From: Phaeocystidibacter marisrubri
GTDB taxonomy: Bacteria; Bacteroidota; Bacteroidia; Flavobacteriales; Schleiferiaceae
DNA length: 64,000 nucleotides
Reading direction: 5' to 3'
Assembly (NCBI RefSeq): GCF_008933165.1
Contig: NZ_WBVQ01000003.1
Location: 186,001 to 250,000, forward strand
A program made the translations under genes and the position numbers. Below, piece by piece: positions 51,100 through 59,547 of the stretch (position 1 is its first letter; each line of letters begins with the position of its first letter). Under the pieces are notes generated by a model. That model ran no database searches, was not told where the DNA came from, and saw only the letters and a program-made list of their open reading frames with translations.

Positions 51100-51463
51100 A
51101 TTTCAAGCCTTTCTTAATCGACTCGATAATTGCGCTTTTTGTGTCCTCAGTTAACTGATCAACCTTCTCGAGATGGACGTGGATGTGTACTTGTTTGTCT
51201 TTCCCGAGGTAGGGAGACTCGGACTCTAGCGAGACTTCTAGTTCCGATTCAGAACGGAGGATTAAGGAATATTCTGTGAAGAAGTCGTAGTTCAAACACC
51301 TTGAAATTTCCAACAAAAGTTGCGTGTCAATGGTGTCTCTCTTAAAGATGTTGTGAACGTTCTGCCTCGTCTTGTGGATCATGCGTGCAAACTCGGAAGG
51401 CTTCAATCCAATTTCTTCCGTTCTCGCTTTAATGAGTTCTCCTATTTTAAGAGTATCCGACAT
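51098..51463 (-). CDS. XRE-family helix-turn-helix regulator
   Basis: A 121-residue DNA-binding protein. An N-terminal HTH_3 domain spans about 5-60 (IGELIKARTEEIGLKPSEFARMIHKTRQNVHNIF), followed by ISRCLNYDFFTEYS, then a C-terminal acidic helical part (about 70-121) rich in Glu/Ser, with HIHVHLEKVDQL. Such short regulators are common in flavobacteria; their targets are usually unknown. The ATG at 51463 is preferred to the seven-codon extension. Both flanks hold plus-strand candidate RNAs. An imperfect inverted repeat (acgacagatt / gatttgtcgt, 51523-51532 and 51549-51558) upstream could be its operator. Confidence 0.85.
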   Translation of the reverse strand: MSDTLKIGELIKARTEEIGLKPSEFARMIHKTRQNVHNIFKRDTIDTQLLLEISRCLNYDFFTEYSLILRSESELEVSLESESPYLGKDKQVHIHVHLEKVDQLTEDTKSAIIESIKKGLK

Positions 51464-51584
51464 GAACAAGGTTGTTATTAACACGTAAAAAGTGCTTTAA
51501 CAAACATGTCCAGTTTTGTTTTACGACAGATTGGAATAATGTCCGATTGATTTGTCGTGATGTGTAATAATATTTTACTAAATT
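51464..51584. promoter_or_regulatory. Divergent control region between XRE gene and candidate RNA
   Basis: Contains two ATGTCC half-sites 33 bases apart (51506-51511 and 51539-51544), an imperfect inverted repeat ACGACAGATT / GATTTGTCGT, and on the plus strand TTTG (51551-51554), 16 bases, TATTTTAC (51571-51578), a weak promoter-like pair for the RNA to the right. No coding sequence. Confidence 0.4.
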
Positions 51585-51709
51585 GAAGATAGGATGCGGC
51601 TTTGAATGATGACCTCTTCAGCTTGCTCCCACTGGTGTCACCTGAAGCGTGGTAACTTCAGGTGTTTTGGTTAAGCGTTCCCAGCACTCCTTTGTTGGGA
51701 ACGTTTTTT
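51585..51709 (+). ncRNA. Candidate small RNA, about 125 nt
   Basis: A gene-free stretch ends in two strong plus-strand hairpins: CACCTGAAG / CTTCAGGTG (51639-51647 and 51656-51664, nine perfect pairs, followed by TTTT), and the terminator 51675-51709 with a T-run. No plus-strand gene lies upstream that these could terminate (the gene to the left is on the minus strand), so a separate short transcript is implied. The 5' end is uncertain. Confidence 0.45.
51675..51709 (+). terminator. Intrinsic terminator of the candidate small RNA
   Basis: Stem CGTTCCCA (51676-51683) pairs with TGGGAACG (51696-51703), extended by a G-T pair, followed by a run of six T which overlaps the stop codon of the convergent lipoprotein gene. 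Confidence 0.85.
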
Positions 51710-52790
51710 AATGCCTGTTGTCACAGCGCAAGGTAATGCCTCCCTGATTCCTGTCTATAAACTGGAGGTCAGAACAGCCAAAGCTCTGATATTCCATATC
51801 GGAAAGGATGGGGGGATACCCGTTGAATAGAGTACCTATCCATTGATTGGCTACACCATTTTCATCACTGCTCGATTCTGTGATAAAGGCCGGAGAAGAG
51901 CCTTCGGTGTCAAAGTAGAATTTCTCACAGATGAGCTCTTTTGTTTTGTTATCAATAACGACTAGTTTCCGCAAGATGTGGTTGTAATAGGAGATATACT
52001 CATCTCTTCGCTTTCTGCGGAACTCCTGATAGAAGTCTTGGACGATGAGATGGTAGTTCTGATATGTGAATTCCAATGGAGTTCCTGCTGAATCTACCCG
52101 ATAACATCGATTGGGTCCCATGATGGTCATGTCTAGATCGAATAAAAGGGTATCACTCTTCCGCCAATGGACAGGATGAAGTCCTGTCGTACTATATGGA
52201 TTACGAGTGTCAACTGCGGTTATTCCTGTTTCCAGATCGTTCCGAGACGGTGAGGAGTCAATTTCAAAACCTACCATAAACTGTGACGAGCTATGAGCGG
52301 AGCTGCTCTCGTAGTAACTCACCCAGGCAACAACTTTCAGGTCGGCAACCTGCGAACGTTTTATCCGGTTCGAGCCATAGACATAGGTAAACACGGAATC
52401 TGTCTCAGACACTTGTATAGAATCTAAGAATGCTCGTCTATTCCTGGGCGCAAGCGTGTGATAGTTATTGTTAGCATTAATTTTCCCTAAGTATTTTCTA
52501 TCGATGATGGCGGAGTCTAAGTCCACTTCTCTATGCCAATGCCAGTTGTAACTATCTGAAAGCGGTGTAAAGGAGATATAGCGCTGCCCATCCTCAATGC
52601 CCACATTGTAATCTGCATAAACTCGTAGATTCTCTGAAGTATACCTGTGAATAGTTTCGACGTCGCTCGGGATTTGTGAAGTTGTGTCTGCAAGGTTAGT
52701 AGAGATAGGTCTACTAGAGTTTTGATCATTTGATACTTGACATGAGAATAGTAGTAGAGCGAAGAAATAGAAGTAGAGGTGGTATTTCAT
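51708..52790 (-). CDS. Uncharacterised lipoprotein
   Basis: A 360-residue probable lipoprotein: signal peptide (about 4-16, YFYFFALLLFSC) with lipobox Cys17, then a Ser/Asn linker and a mostly beta-strand-like body (for example YISFTPLSDSYNWHWHREVDL, VADLKVVAWVSYYESSSAH, HLIVQDFYQEFRRKRRDEY). The C-terminus has two cysteines (FGCSDL, LRCDNRH). I do not recognise the family. The 53-codon upstream extension, including HHQSQIALC, is in the GC-rich gap and rejected because the ATG at 52790 starts the signal peptide. Confidence 0.75.
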   Translation of the reverse strand: MKYHLYFYFFALLLFSCQVSNDQNSSRPISTNLADTTSQIPSDVETIHRYTSENLRVYADYNVGIEDGQRYISFTPLSDSYNWHWHREVDLDSAIIDRKYLGKINANNNYHTLAPRNRRAFLDSIQVSETDSVFTYVYGSNRIKRSQVADLKVVAWVSYYESSSAHSSSQFMVGFEIDSSPSRNDLETGITAVDTRNPYSTTGLHPVHWRKSDTLLFDLDMTIMGPNRCYRVDSAGTPLEFTYQNYHLIVQDFYQEFRRKRRDEYISYYNHILRKLVVIDNKTKELICEKFYFDTEGSSPAFITESSSDENGVANQWIGTLFNGYPPILSDMEYQSFGCSDLQFIDRNQGGITLRCDNRH

Positions 52791-53114
52791 ATGAAGTAAG
52801 GTTAGAGGAGAGTTGAGAATTGAGGAAGCATGGGGTTTATGTTCGAAAGAGTGGAGCTTAGAGTGAATACTTTGAATACAAAGTGCGATTTGGGATTGAT
52901 GATGGGGTGGGCGCATGCCCGGGGGCAGTACCCGCTGCCCCGCTATCAAGGTAAGCGTTATTTTTTCATTAGTCGTACGATAAACGAGTGTAAACGATTA
53001 GTATATAACACCTTGCATCTTATTTTGAGTTTTTAAGATAAGACGAAAATTATCACGAAATTGAGAACGGGGAGGGGTGGACGTTAGTCCCCGGGGAATC
53101 TCAAACGCTTAAAG
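52791..53114. other. Gene-free gap with GC-rich hairpins
   Basis: A 324-base gap with no convincing gene. It holds GGGC-GCAT-GCCC (52909-52920), GGGGCAG / CTGCCCC (52922-52928 and 52935-52941), an AT-rich hairpin TCTTAT / ATAAGA (53018-53023 and 53038-53043), the palindrome TCGTACGA, and near the right end GGACGTTAGTCC followed by CCCCGGGG. The GC-rich blocks stand out from the AT-leaning surroundings. Function unknown. Confidence 0.6.
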
Positions 53115-53594
53115 TCACTTGGAGGATACTCTCACTTTTAAAGCCGCAAATTTTTGAGCTTCTTCCCAAGATCGTACATAGAATTTCTCCTCTGCCCACA
53201 ATTTTTCTGAAGTTATATATCTAACCGTACAACGATAGAGATAATAGTCGCGCTTCCTTTTTTGCCTTGGAGAGACTGTAATTTTTGAGATGTCCTCAAT
53301 CGGGATGGTTAATTCGTTTTCCCCGTAAAGTTGCGAGTACACTCTCGCGTGTAGGGCATCGCTTTCTACCGACATATCAGGGATGTAGCACTTTTTAGAT
53401 AGAGTGTATAGTCTATATATCCAAATGGATAGAGTGCCTATGAGAATGCCCGCGTTAAAGGCGATCGCTTTATCTAGATGGATGTCGAGAAAAAGGACAG
53501 CAATCAGATTTCCTCCCGTTTGCGCTGCCAAGAGCCGTATGGAATCTCTTAGAATGCGTCTTTTTAATAGGTGATGGTTGATGGGAGGTGACAT
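53115..53594 (-). CDS. Small membrane protein, uncharacterised
   Basis: A 159-residue protein with two adjacent hydrophobic segments (about 21-38, ALAAQTGGNLIAVLFLDI, and 44-63, AFNAGILIGTLSIWIYRLY), followed by a cytosolic C-terminal domain of about 95 residues with IEDISKITVSPRQKRKRDYYLYRCTVRYI. It resembles small bacterial PH-like or YcxB-type membrane proteins but I cannot name the family. It starts six bases from a G-rich tandem repeat and stands alone between the lipoprotein and heme operons. Confidence 0.65.
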   Translation of the reverse strand: MSPPINHHLLKRRILRDSIRLLAAQTGGNLIAVLFLDIHLDKAIAFNAGILIGTLSIWIYRLYTLSKKCYIPDMSVESDALHARVYSQLYGENELTIPIEDISKITVSPRQKRKRDYYLYRCTVRYITSEKLWAEEKFYVRSWEEAQKFAALKVRVSSK

Positions 53595-53599
53595 GTTTA

Positions 53600-53650
53600 G
53601 GGGGGGGGGTGAGGGGTTTAAGGGGTTTGAGGGGTTTGAGGAGTTTGGAG
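53600..53650. repeat. 9-bp tandem repeat, GGGGTTTGA-type, copy 2, with a G10 tract
   Basis: Four 9-base units (ggggtttaa, ggggtttga, ggggtttga, ggagtttgg) at 53613-53648, preceded by ten consecutive G (53600-53609) and tgag. It lies six bases upstream of the membrane-protein ATG, like the related tract at 796-866 upstream of the DUF3050 start. Homopolymer G10 is prone to slippage. Confidence 0.85.
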
Positions 53651-53689
53651 CTAGGTTTAGCCACTAGACATCCAATTTAATAATAAGCC

Positions 53690-53728
53690 CCTCCAAAAAG
53701 AAAAAAGACAGTGAGATCACTGCCTTTT
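53690..53728 (-). terminator. Intrinsic terminator of the heme operon
   Basis: On the minus strand an eleven-base-pair stem with a four-base loop (paired positions about 53703-53713 with 53718-53728, one G-U pair on that strand) is followed by a U-rich stretch. It lies just downstream of the hemL stop codon. Confidence 0.8.
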
Positions 53729-53744
53729 AAACTATTTCGAGACT

Positions 53745-55046
53745 TTATTTTTTCATCTCTTGTAAGACTCTGTCTGCTGCGTAGAGGGTGTGCTCAAGTT
53801 CACTTTCCCCAATGGTCATGCTGATGAACCAAGTTTCGAAAGCGCTTGGTGGAAGGTAGACTCCTTCGTTCAACATGCCGTGGAAGAACTGCTTGAACTT
53901 GTCGTTATTGCCTTCCATAGCTGAATTAAAATCAACGACATCAGTGTCGCAAAAGTGAATGCTAATCATGCTGCCTAAACGGTTGATTCGATATTCAAAC
54001 CCGTGTTTATCCAGCAATTCTCTCATCCCCGTTTCAATACGCTCGGTCATGTGATCGATCTGAGCGTATGTTTCTGGATGATCCTTCAAATAGTTGAGGG
54101 TAGTCAATCCACTTACTACTGCGAGCGGGTTGCCGCTTAGAGTTCCCGCTTGATAAACGGGACCATTTGGTGCAATATGGTCGAAGATTTCACGCTTTCC
54201 GCCAAAAGCTCCAACAGGCATGCCGCCGCCAATCACTTTGCCGTAGCAAACTAAGTCGGCTTTAACTCCTAAGCGTTCTTGTGCGCCCCCTGGAGCTAAG
54301 CGAAATCCGGTCATTACTTCATCCATGATGAAAACAATACCATGTTCGTCACAAAGGGCGCGAAGGCCTTCCATGTATCCTTCTAGTGGAGGAATACATC
54401 CCATGTTGCCCGCTACGGGTTCAGTGATGATTGCAGCAATTTCACCTGGATTTTCTTCAATCAATTTCTCTACAGCGGCCAAGTTGTTGAATGGTGCAGT
54501 GAGTGTGTCTTGGGCTGTGCCAGAAGTTACACCTGGACTGTTAGGTAGGCCAAGGGTAGAAACGCCAGATCCTGCTTTGATGAGAAAGCTGTCTGCATGA
54601 CCGTGGTAACAGCCTTCAAATTTGATAACCTTATTGCGGCCAGTGTAGCCACGTGCCAAGCGTATCGCGCTCATGCAGGCTTCTGTTCCACTATTTACCA
54701 TGCGCACCATGTCGATGCCCGTCATTTCGCATATGGTTTCCGCAAGTTCAATTTCCAACTCTGTCGGAGCGCCAAAGCTCATGGCTGTTTCTGCTTGCTT
54801 TTGTATCGCAGAAACAACTTCTGGAAAACCGTGTCCTAAGATCATAGGACCCCATGAATTGATGAAGTCAATGTACCTATTTTCGTCTTCGTCAAATAAG
54901 TACGCACCCTCTGCTTTTTTGAAGAAGATTGGGGTTCCTCCTACAGATTTAAATGCGCGGACAGGAGAGTTTACACCGCCTGGAATGTGCTTGTTAGCGC
55001 GTTCAAACAGGGATTCACTTCTCTTTCTTTCAGTAGGATTGATCAT
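53745..55046 (-). CDS. hemL: Glutamate-1-semialdehyde 2,1-aminomutase
   Basis: A 433-residue PLP enzyme making 5-aminolevulinate from glutamate-1-semialdehyde (C5 pathway). The Schiff-base lysine is Lys270 in [14 protein letters not shown], with the PLP-binding Asp242 in [28 protein letters not shown] and YHGHADSFL are typical. Length is standard. It overlaps hemB by four bases and is the last gene of the operon hemA-C-D-E-F-B-L, so the two enzymes of the C5 entry (hemA, hemL) are at its two ends. Confidence 0.96.
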   Translation of the reverse strand: MINPTERKRSESLFERANKHIPGGVNSPVRAFKSVGGTPIFFKKAEGAYLFDEDENRYIDFINSWGPMILGHGFPEVVSAIQKQAETAMSFGAPTELEIELAETICEMTGIDMVRMVNSGTEACMSAIRLARGYTGRNKVIKFEGCYHGHADSFLIKAGSGVSTLGLPNSPGVTSGTAQDTLTAPFNNLAAVEKLIEENPGEIAAIITEPVAGNMGCIPPLEGYMEGLRALCDEHGIVFIMDEVMTGFRLAPGGAQERLGVKADLVCYGKVIGGGMPVGAFGGKREIFDHIAPNGPVYQAGTLSGNPLAVVSGLTTLNYLKDHPETYAQIDHMTERIETGMRELLDKHGFEYRINRLGSMISIHFCDTDVVDFNSAMEGNNDKFKQFFHGMLNEGVYLPPSAFETWFISMTIGESELEHTLYAADRVLQEMKK

Positions 55047-56023
55047 AACTTGTATTTTTCAATGAGTCGGGCAACGTCTTTCGCAAAGTAGGTAGCAATA
55101 ATATCTGCACCTGCGCGCTTGAGTCCCAACATAGATTCAATGACAGCTTGTTCTTCGTTTAGCCATCCTCTTTCTGCCGCGGCTTTTATCATGGCGTATT
55201 CACCACTTACGTGATAGGCACTCACGGGCAACAGCAGTTCTTCTTTAAGGGTCTTGATGACATCTAGATAAGAAATGGCGGGTTTCACCATCAGCATATC
55301 AGCGCCCTCTTCCATATCTAAGATAGCCTCTTTCAATCCCTCGCGAATATTTGCAGGGTTCATCTGATAGGTCTTCTTGTCGCCAAAACCTGGTGCGCTG
55401 TCGAGAGCGTCACGGAATGGGCCGTAGAAACAGGATGCGTATTTGGCGCTATAGGCCATGATTCCAGCATTGGTGTATCCGGCTTCTTCAAAAGCGAGTC
55501 GGATTGCCCCAATTCTGCCATCCATCATATCACTTGGAGCTACCCAATCGGCACCAGCCTTGATATGACTTACGGCCATTTGGGCGAGAACTTCTACCGT
55601 AGGATCATTGATGATTTGGCCGTTTTCTACAATGCCGTCGTGGCCGTAGCTGGAGTATGGATCTAAAGCAACATCCGTAAGAACCAGCAATTCTGGATTG
55701 ACGTCCTTCACTGTTCGAATGGCGCGTTGCATTAATCCATTTGGGTTCAAGGCTTCCGTCCCAGCATTGTCTTTGAGGGCGTCTTCCACCTTCACAAAAA
55801 GGAGTACGCTTTTCAAGCCGAGATCTGAAATCTCACGGATTTCATCGACCAACAGATCTAGGCTGTAGCGATAGTACCCAGGCATGGAGGCGATGGGTTC
55901 TTTAATCCCGGTTCCTTCTACAATGAAAAGAGGAACCATGAAGTCTGATACGTGAATTCGTGTCTCTTGAACCAACTCACGTACGGCTCCAGATGCACGA
56001 AGAATTCTAGGACGTACGATCAT
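55043..56023 (-). CDS. hemB: Delta-aminolevulinic acid dehydratase (porphobilinogen synthase)
   Basis: A 326-residue enzyme condensing two aminolevulinate molecules to porphobilinogen. The two active-site lysines are Lys194 ([12 protein letters not shown]) and Lys247 ([10 protein letters not shown]). The metal site reads [14 protein letters not shown] (117-130) with no cysteine triad, as in the magnesium-type enzymes, so it is predicted to be zinc-independent. Length is normal. It starts three bases after the hemF stop and overlaps hemL by four. Confidence 0.95.
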   Translation of the reverse strand: MIVRPRILRASGAVRELVQETRIHVSDFMVPLFIVEGTGIKEPIASMPGYYRYSLDLLVDEIREISDLGLKSVLLFVKVEDALKDNAGTEALNPNGLMQRAIRTVKDVNPELLVLTDVALDPYSSYGHDGIVENGQIINDPTVEVLAQMAVSHIKAGADWVAPSDMMDGRIGAIRLAFEEAGYTNAGIMAYSAKYASCFYGPFRDALDSAPGFGDKKTYQMNPANIREGLKEAILDMEEGADMLMVKPAISYLDVIKTLKEELLLPVSAYHVSGEYAMIKAAAERGWLNEEQAVIESMLGLKRAGADIIATYFAKDVARLIEKYKL

Positions 56024-56026
56024 AAC

Positions 56027-56932
56027 TTATAGATTTAACCAGTTGCGTGGTTGGAGTGCAGCTACCATTTCTGCCTCGGGTGTGCCGGGCTTAGGGTGGT
56101 AGTCGTATTCCCAACGAGCACGAGCTGGAAGACTCATCAATATACTTTCTGTTCTTCCGTTCGTTTTGAGTCCGAAGGTGGTGCCTCTATCGTGTACCAA
56201 ATTGAACTCAACATAACGGCCTCGGCGGATTTCTTGCCAAAAGGTATTTTCTTCGGAATAGGGCAATTCCATTCGCTTTTCTACAATTGGTAAATAGGCG
56301 TTGAGAAAGGCCTTGCCACAGGCGGAAGCTAAGGAGTAGTAGTCTTCTGCCGAGTGTTTTTCATCCACACGCATATAATCGTAGAAGATACCGCCAATAC
56401 CGCGATTTTCATTCCTATGCGTGTTGACAAAGTAATCGTCACATTGTTGCTTGAAGCGCGGGTAGAAGTTGGCGTCAATGCTATCGCATGCGTCTTTGTG
56501 CATTTGATGAAAGTGAACACAATCATCTTCAAAGAGATAGTAAGGAGTGAGATCAGCACCGCCACCAAACCATGCATCTTTCACGGACCCATCCTCGTTG
56601 TACATCTCAAAATAACGATAGTTGAGATGAACGGTGGGCACCATAGGGTTGACGGGGTGAATCACCAATGAAACTCCAGTGGCATAAAATTCAGCACCTT
56701 CTACACCCAATCTTTTTTGCATGATCTCGGGCAACTCACCATATACTTCAGAGGTGTTGACACCTCCTTTTTCGAACACTTTGCCATCGCGGATAACACG
56801 GGTCCTACCGCCTCCTCCTCCAGGTCGTTCCCAAAGGTCTTCTTCGAATTTTGCACCCCCATCGAGATTCTCGAGGGCGTTGCAAATCTCATCTTGAATA
56901 TCTCTGACAAGTTGTGCGAAACGCTCTTTCAT
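56027..56932 (-). CDS. hemF: Oxygen-dependent coproporphyrinogen III oxidase
   Basis: A 301-residue enzyme that decarboxylates two propionates of coproporphyrinogen III using O2. Recognisable stretches are GGGGGRTRVIRDG, SLVIHPVNPMVPTVHLNYR, WFGGGADLTPYY, YMRVDEKH and EFNLVHDRGTTFGLKTNGRTES. The presence of hemF (and not a HemN-type enzyme here) implies aerobic heme synthesis; the separate HemW at 9 kb is a chaperone, not a substitute. Its end lies three bases before hemB and its start five bases after hemE. Confidence 0.96.
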   Translation of the reverse strand: MKERFAQLVRDIQDEICNALENLDGGAKFEEDLWERPGGGGGRTRVIRDGKVFEKGGVNTSEVYGELPEIMQKRLGVEGAEFYATGVSLVIHPVNPMVPTVHLNYRYFEMYNEDGSVKDAWFGGGADLTPYYLFEDDCVHFHQMHKDACDSIDANFYPRFKQQCDDYFVNTHRNENRGIGGIFYDYMRVDEKHSAEDYYSLASACGKAFLNAYLPIVEKRMELPYSEENTFWQEIRRGRYVEFNLVHDRGTTFGLKTNGRTESILMSLPARARWEYDYHPKPGTPEAEMVAALQPRNWLNL

Positions 56933-56937
56933 CTTGC

Positions 56938-57966
56938 TTACTTCTCGTAATTCTTTACTGCGTTTACAAAGGCTATAGCGTGGTCTACCGGAATGGTAGG
57001 AAGAATACCATGTCCCAAGTTTGCGATGTATCGCTGGGTTCCAAAACCATCAATCATTTCCTTCACCATCTTTTCGATGACAGGGATAGGACTTAGAAGT
57101 CGGCTTGGGTCAAAGTTGCCTTGAAGGGTGATGTTTTCACCCGCAAATTGACGTGCCTGCTGTGGCGTTACGGTCCAGTCTACACCTAGTGCTGATGCGC
57201 CTGTTTTAGCCAAGTCGCCCAGTGCATACCAACAGCCTTTGCCGAAGAGTACGACTGGAACTTCATCTTTCAATGCCTTTGTGATTTTATCGAGGTAAGG
57301 AAGGGAGAATTCCGAGTAATCAGCCTGACCGAGCATACCACCCCAAGAGTCGAAAAGCTGAATCACATCCACACCAGCGCGAATTTTTCCTTTGAGGTAA
57401 GCGATGGTCGCATCTGTAATGGCATCGAGAAGTTTATGTGCTAAATCAGGACGATGGAAGCAGAAACTCTTGGCCGTTGAAAATTCTTTCGAACCTTGTC
57501 CTTCTACCATGTAACAAAGGATGGTCCATGGAGATCCTGCAAAACCAATGAGCGGAACGCGGTTGTTCAGCGCTTGTTTGGTTAGCTTGATGGCTTCATA
57601 AACATAACCCAAGCTCTCTTCAACGTCTGGCTTTACGAGACGAAGAAAGTCTTTTTCTTCGCGAATAGGATTGGGAAGGTAGGGCCCTTTGCCTGGGATC
57701 ATCTGAACTTCGATGCCCATGGCCTGAGGAATTACCAAGATGTCAGAGAAGAGAATCGCCGCATCTACACCTACCTGATCTACGGGTTGAAGGGTGATTT
57801 CGGTGGCCATTTCTGGGTTCCCAATTCGTTCAAAGAATGGATATTTCTCTTTCAACTTCATAAAGTCTGGCAAGTATCTACCAGCTTGACGCATCATCCA
57901 TACAGGTGGACGAGAAAGTTCCTCTCCGCGCAATGCACGAAGCAAAAGATCATTTTGAAGAGCCAT
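56938..57966 (-). CDS. hemE: Uroporphyrinogen decarboxylase
   Basis: A 342-residue enzyme removing four carboxyls from uroporphyrinogen III. The N-terminal signature is [17 protein letters not shown] (residues about 20-36), with further [16 protein letters not shown] and DSWGGMLG (substrate-binding Asp/Ser/Gly) and [13 protein letters not shown]. Length is normal. It overlaps hemD by 17 bases. Confidence 0.96.
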   Translation of the reverse strand: MALQNDLLLRALRGEELSRPPVWMMRQAGRYLPDFMKLKEKYPFFERIGNPEMATEITLQPVDQVGVDAAILFSDILVIPQAMGIEVQMIPGKGPYLPNPIREEKDFLRLVKPDVEESLGYVYEAIKLTKQALNNRVPLIGFAGSPWTILCYMVEGQGSKEFSTAKSFCFHRPDLAHKLLDAITDATIAYLKGKIRAGVDVIQLFDSWGGMLGQADYSEFSLPYLDKITKALKDEVPVVLFGKGCWYALGDLAKTGASALGVDWTVTPQQARQFAGENITLQGNFDPSRLLSPIPVIEKMVKEMIDGFGTQRYIANLGHGILPTIPVDHAIAFVNAVKNYEK

Positions 57967-58636
57967 GAGCTTTTAATTCTAAATAGTGTTGTGTCAATAA
58001 GAGTACATCGGGTGTTTCTGGTACAACCAATGGAGTGATGCCTTGTTTTATCAATGCTTCGGCTGTGGTTGGGCCAATCGCTAGTGCGTCGGTGCCCGAT
58101 GTTGGCCATTCGTTGTGACGAAGGACGGAGGTTACATTGCGCGGACTAAAAAAGCAGACCGCGTCAAAGTTGTTGAAATTCACATGTGGGTGAGTGGCCT
58201 GTGTCCAGTACGTTTCTATGGTTTCGAAATCCCAGTCATTGGACGAGAGGTAATTCTCAACTGCTGGAGTCCGGTCTTTTCCACATAAGTACTGTGCACT
58301 GCCCGATTCTGGAAGCTTGCTCACCAAGTCTTTTCCATGGTTCGCTTTGATCGTTGTTGTGATACCGAATTCGGCAATCTTTTCTTGAGATCGAAAGCCA
58401 ACCGTTGCCCATTTAGAGTTCTTACCCCATCCTTGTTCAAGCAGGATACGAATGCTTTCGAGTGCATTTGGACTGGTCACGATAATCCACTCTTTGGGTT
58501 CTGGAAGTTCACTGATGGGAAGTAGTACGGGCTCAAGAGCTTTCACTTCTGTTACTTCTACCATCTGTTCCAGCAAAGCCTTGCGGTGTTCACTTAGGGG
58601 CTTTGTAAAGAGAATACGTTGTTGATTGGCGCTCAT
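57950..58636 (-). CDS. hemD: Uroporphyrinogen-III synthase
   Basis: A 228-residue enzyme closing and rearranging hydroxymethylbilane. Sequence conservation in this family is low; visible are [60 protein letters not shown] and [16 protein letters not shown], the usual order of substrate-cleft segments. The ATG at 58636 overlaps the hemC stop by four bases; the longer frame extends into hemC and is rejected. The call relies as much on the operon position between hemC and hemE. Confidence 0.88.
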   Translation of the reverse strand: MSANQQRILFTKPLSEHRKALLEQMVEVTEVKALEPVLLPISELPEPKEWIIVTSPNALESIRILLEQGWGKNSKWATVGFRSQEKIAEFGITTTIKANHGKDLVSKLPESGSAQYLCGKDRTPAVENYLSSNDWDFETIETYWTQATHPHVNFNNFDAVCFFSPRNVTSVLRHNEWPTSGTDALAIGPTTAEALIKQGITPLVVPETPDVLLLTQHYLELKAHGSSK

Positions 58637-59547
58637 TTCAATGTGCTTAGAATGGCATCTCCGCCATTTTGCTTTGCACGCAGAGCGAATTTTTCGCCGA
58701 GCGTTGGCCAATCTTCAAGATTAGCAGAGTCTTCCACCTTCACTTCAGATTTGCCATCTAAGGAGTGAAGGGTTCCAACAAAGAATATTTTTTGTCCTGA
58801 TACTCGCGCAAGTGCTCCAATCGGAGCTGAACATCCTCCTTCTAAGGTGCGAAGGAACTGTCGTTCTACGGTGCTTGTAATTCGGGAGAGTTCTACGTCG
58901 AGAAGTTTACAAGCATCGAGTGCAATTACATCGCCTTCTCTGTGAGTAATTCCCACTACGCCCTGTGCGGGTGCTGGAATCATCCAATCCAATGCCACAG
59001 CATTTTCTGGAACTAACTCCATTCTTCGCAATCCCGCAGATGCCATAATTATCCCACTCCAATTGCTTTCTTTGAGTTTGATCAAACGCGTTTGTACGTT
59101 TCCTCTCAAATTCTCCGTGGTGTGGTTTGGAAAGTGATGTAGCCATTGCGCTACTCTGCGAATGCTCCCAGTGCCGATGGTAGAAACACTTTCTCTGTCA
59201 TTCAAAAAAGAAGTGTCGCCTTTTGGAATGAAGAGATCCATGGGGTCTTCTCTTTCTAAATGTGCCGAAAGCACAATGCCCGCAGGTGGCTGAGTAGGGT
59301 AGTCCTTAAGCGAGTGAACGGCGATGTCAATTTCATTATTGAAAAGGGCATCGTCTAAAACTTTCGTAAAAACGCCTGTAGTGCCTAGCTCGTGAAGCGG
59401 GCGGGTGGTATCAATATCGCCTTGTGACTTCACAGGGATAATTTCGACCTCTATATTTTGAACACGAAGAAGACGAGCTACGGTGTGTGCTTGCCACATG
59501 GCAAGCTTGCTGTCTCTTGTGCCAATCCGAATTGGGGAGTTGCTCAT
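58633..59547 (-). CDS. hemC: Hydroxymethylbilane synthase (porphobilinogen deaminase)
   Basis: A 304-residue enzyme polymerising four porphobilinogens. The dipyrromethane cofactor attaches to Cys239 in LEGGCSAPIGA; DLFIPKG, TIGTGSIRR and NVQTRLIKL, APAQGVVGI are typical, as is the N-terminal RIGTRDSKLAMWQA. Length is standard. Overlaps hemA and hemD by four bases on either side. Confidence 0.96.
   Translation of the reverse strand: MSNSPIRIGTRDSKLAMWQAHTVARLLRVQNIEVEIIPVKSQGDIDTTRPLHELGTTGVFTKVLDDALFNNEIDIAVHSLKDYPTQPPAGIVLSAHLEREDPMDLFIPKGDTSFLNDRESVSTIGTGSIRRVAQWLHHFPNHTTENLRGNVQTRLIKLKESNWSGIIMASAGLRRMELVPENAVALDWMIPAPAQGVVGITHREGDVIALDACKLLDVELSRITSTVERQFLRTLEGGCSAPIGALARVSGQKIFFVGTLHSLDGKSEVKVEDSANLEDWPTLGEKFALRAKQNGGDAILSTLK

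Noticed and set aside
52830-53036. A 68-codon plus-strand frame in the gap upstream of the lipoprotein gene
   Set aside because: Frame crosses GC-rich hairpins, has no recognisable domain and no promoter box; composition (WAHARGQYPLPRY...) is unlike a protein of this genome. Treated as non-coding.
54325-54839. Plus-strand open frames opposite hemL
   Set aside because: Fully contained in hemL on the opposite strand; no independent evidence.
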